DNA of 33,433 bases, taken from Candidatus Poribacteria bacterium (lineage in GTDB: Bacteria > Poribacteria > WGA-4E > WGA-3G). The stretch covers positions 1 to 33,433 of the forward strand of contig JAJEGI010000170.1 of assembly GCA_022819945.1 (NCBI GenBank), in the 5' to 3' direction. Below the pieces are notes generated by a model, which did not search any database, was not told the origin of the DNA, and worked only from the letters and a program-made list of their open reading frames with translations. Numbering within the stretch: position 1 is the stretch's first letter; each line of letters starts with the position of its first letter. Of the stretch, positions 31,517-33,433 are shown in pieces. Position numbers and translations under genes: made by a program.

Positions 31517-33265
31517 CTATTCATAAAGTTCGGTCGCAGTTTCACCGCGTGCGAAACGGTGCGCAGTTTGCACGGCAGAATCGTTTCCGGCATTTCTGCG
31601 GATATCCGTTGCCCAGCGCGCCAACCCGACTATCAACTGATTTCTGGCAGGATGCGCTTCACATGTCTTCCATTCCTCAGACACTATGTGAATCGAACTG
31701 AGGAGTTCGTCGCCGTTATCATCCTTGAGGATACACAGCCCCATCTCAGCCATTAACCGTTCTGCTGAATACCCAGCATTCAAATACTCGCGGGTGCGCC
31801 GCCCAATCTCTTGGATACGGACAGACTCGATCCCCTCTAAAATTCCGGCGAGTGCCGCGTCTTCATCAAGTGCTATAGGCGTTGTGGACGTTCTCGCTTC
31901 TGTGATCGGCTGATGGCGAATGTTGAGCCATCGGTTGTTGAAAAATCGCCACGCCGCATGATAGAGTGCCTTCGCAGCGACTTTGGTACCGCCGTACCGG
32001 AGCACCTTTCTTATCGTCGATCCCAACTCCATCTCATCTTTTAGGTCCCACCACCCCGGACTCATGTTCACCGGGGTCCGTGCCATCCGATCCCCTGCTG
32101 TCATGACCATAGTTGTCGCGAGTGTGTTAATGGGAACCCCTGCGGTGAGCATTTCCGTTACAGCATCAAAAACTTCATCGAGATCACCACTCACGAGTGC
32201 TGCTGAAAATTTGTTTTCGTCGTAATCAACGGAAGTATCGGCTGATTTTTCCTGTGGAAGATCATCAAAAATATGCTCAATTTCTCTCATTTTTTCGATG
32301 GCTTCACGGTGGAGTTCACCCGGCCTCCCGCGCCCTTGTCCAAGAATTTTTGCACCGAGGCTGCAGACTAATTCACCCGTTAGTTCCCATCCGAACTGTT
32401 CTTGCAATTCAGCCAGATGTGATAAATCGATGAGGTTATTAGAATGGTTGAGGAAAAAAGATTCAACCGCACATTGAAAGAAAAGCGGGATAATTTTCTC
32501 ATCATGTCCGCCTAAACGTCTTGCAGTAATAAGACATTTTTCGATACCTTCCCACTCTTTATCGGCGGTGAACACTCGAATCCAGTCTTCGAGTTTTTCC
32601 CAGTCAACAGGCGGTGGAAGGGGTTGACGGTCAGGTCGATCACCGAGACTGCCCGCTGCACCGGATGCAGACATCATCAGCGGAATAAGTCGGTCTTCGG
32701 GCTGATACCTATGTGCGACTTTAAGCCCGTTCATCATCATTGCTAATTTTCTACCGCCATTGAAGGCATCCTGATCCGTAGAGATATGGTGTCCCATGTG
32801 CCTCACCATGATTTCCAACGTCTCTTCTTCGGAAACACCCCTCGCCAACATAATGGCGATCGCTTTAGAAAGCGTCCAGTTATCATGAGATAGCAAACCC
32901 TCTTTCAATAAAAGGAAATGGGCATCGTCGCGTTTCCTTCCGCCGCTGGCGACATCCACATAGATATCACCGTCGCGAACCTCAACAGGAAACGTGGCAA
33001 GGTCATCACAACCGCCGGTGAAACATCCGCCACCCTCCATGTCGTAACTCCAACCGTGCCAATCACACGATAAGACCCCTTTCCTGACGCGACCTCTTAC
33101 CAACGGATACCCCATGTGTGGGCACTGGTTATCGGTGGCGTAAACATTGCCTTCATGCTGAAAGAGCGCGATGCTATGCCCTTCTACTCTGACTGCTCTC
33201 GGTTTCCCTTCTGCGACTTCACTGAGAGCAGCGACTTTGACGAAATTTCCATTTTCGGATAACAC
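31517..33265 (-). CDS. Rieske [2Fe-2S] protein with a large helical C-terminal domain
   Basis: The 582-residue protein starts with a Rieske domain (about 8-108) with all cluster ligands: C48-x-H50 in CPHMGYPL and C67-x2-H70 in CDWHGWSYD. This is the NirD/ferredoxin-like type with no membrane anchor. About 470 residues follow that I do not recognise. They are mostly helical, with a His-rich stretch (MVRHMGHHISTDQDAF) near 150 and repeated amphipathic helices (TLATTMVMTAGDRMARTPVN; ALYHAAWRFFNNRW). The cluster may pass electrons to a site in this domain, as in Rieske oxygenases, but no standard oxygenase facial triad is evident. The start is GTG with AGGAG nine bases upstream. A strong terminator follows the gene. 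Confidence 0.85.
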   Translation of the reverse strand: MLSENGNFVKVAALSEVAEGKPRAVRVEGHSIALFQHEGNVYATDNQCPHMGYPLVRGRVRKGVLSCDWHGWSYDMEGGGCFTGGCDDLATFPVEVRDGDIYVDVASGGRKRDDAHFLLLKEGLLSHDNWTLSKAIAIMLARGVSEEETLEIMVRHMGHHISTDQDAFNGGRKLAMMMNGLKVAHRYQPEDRLIPLMMSASGAAGSLGDRPDRQPLPPPVDWEKLEDWIRVFTADKEWEGIEKCLITARRLGGHDEKIIPLFFQCAVESFFLNHSNNLIDLSHLAELQEQFGWELTGELVCSLGAKILGQGRGRPGELHREAIEKMREIEHIFDDLPQEKSADTSVDYDENKFSAALVSGDLDEVFDAVTEMLTAGVPINTLATTMVMTAGDRMARTPVNMSPGWWDLKDEMELGSTIRKVLRYGGTKVAAKALYHAAWRFFNNRWLNIRHQPITEARTSTTPIALDEDAALAGILEGIESVRIQEIGRRTREYLNAGYSAERLMAEMGLCILKDDNGDELLSSIHIVSEEWKTCEAHPARNQLIVGLARWATDIRRNAGNDSAVQTAHRFARGETATELYE

Positions 33266-33308
33266 GATATTCTTCTCCTATTATATCACCGGCAAGACGT
33301 ATCTGTTC

Positions 33309-33433
33309 TCACCGAACTAATTCTGTTAGAAATGTTGCGACCGTTTTCCGTTTCGCTTTCTTGGCGTAATCCAACGGTGTCTGCCCGGTATCATCACGTG
33401 CGTTTAGATCCGCCCCGTGTTCAATCAACAGTT
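33309..33433 (-). CDS. Ankyrin-repeat protein, C-terminal end (partial)
   Basis: The last 40 codons of an off-window gene encode one full ankyrin repeat and a tail: IEHGADLNARDDTGQTPLDY, then AKKAKRKTVATFLTELVR and TGA (33311-33309). GADxNARDxxGxTPLxYA is the ankyrin consensus. Its stop is about 40 bases before the Rieske start on the same strand, so the two may be co-transcribed. Confidence 0.85.
   Translation of the reverse strand, partial: LLIEHGADLNARDDTGQTPLDYAKKAKRKTVATFLTELVR

Noticed and set aside
1..33433. tRNA, rRNA and riboswitch search by eye
   Set aside because: No cloverleaf-like segment with a T-loop consensus, no rRNA-like stretch and no known riboswitch core was recognised. 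A tool-based scan could still find a weak one.

Overview
The window is about 33 kb of bacterial chromosome with densely packed genes, mostly on the minus strand. Gene starts carry ordinary Shine-Dalgarno sites. Several promoters match the sigma70 consensus closely, with 17-base spacers (for example TTGACA/TATAAT before the sulfurtransferase gene). The mix of genes looks like an uncultivated Poribacteria-type genome: a large DUF5916 outer-membrane protein, a LamG protein ending in a TTTWG-type tail, YwqK-like repeat proteins, DUF4159, small inverted-repeat elements, and no phage or plasmid genes. That placement is inferred from remembered gene content, not from a marker gene. No rRNA, tRNA or CRISPR array was seen.

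Layout. 1-2 kb: start of an off-window gene, radC, and convergent rlmB. 2-8 kb: a minus-strand inositol/sugar-acid block (KDPG-type aldolase eda, a Ser/Thr protein kinase, iolC, iolD, and a small CxxC protein) ending in a hairpin. 8-11 kb: two tandem CorC/HlyC-type membrane proteins on the plus strand, then an SDR dehydrogenase. 11.7-14.2 kb: a secreted protein and a pterin operon (small protein, a fused double PTPS, folE). 14.3-15.1 kb: a rhodanese with a textbook promoter. 15.5-17.1 kb: a TonB-like/DUF4159 gene split by one in-frame TGA. 17.3-22.8 kb: DUF5916 protein, YwqK-like protein, HhH protein, LamG protein and three small proteins. 22.9-24.4 kb: a DNA methyltransferase fused to an HNH nuclease domain. 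24.8-26.3 kb: a membrane/coiled-coil protein, a second YwqK-like protein, and a repeat-rich gap. 26.3-31.2 kb: a co-directional run of WD40 protein, second HhH protein, PD-(D/E)XK nuclease, DUF3419 transferase, haem-oxygenase-like diiron protein and GNAT, with a small mobile element inserted before the GNAT. 31.5-33.4 kb: a Rieske protein with a very large extra domain, and the end of an ankyrin gene.

Three things stand out. (1) The TonB-like/DUF4159 reading frame is continuous on both sides of a TGA. It is followed by a hairpin with a GGU-bearing loop like a bacterial SECIS, so it is either a candidate new selenoprotein or a fresh nonsense mutation. (2) The double PTPS has complementary active-site losses: one half lacks the catalytic Cys and the other lacks the catalytic His. 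(3) The DUF3419, CADD-like diiron protein and GNAT genes look like an uncharacterised small-molecule pathway that starts from S-adenosylmethionine or an amino acid.
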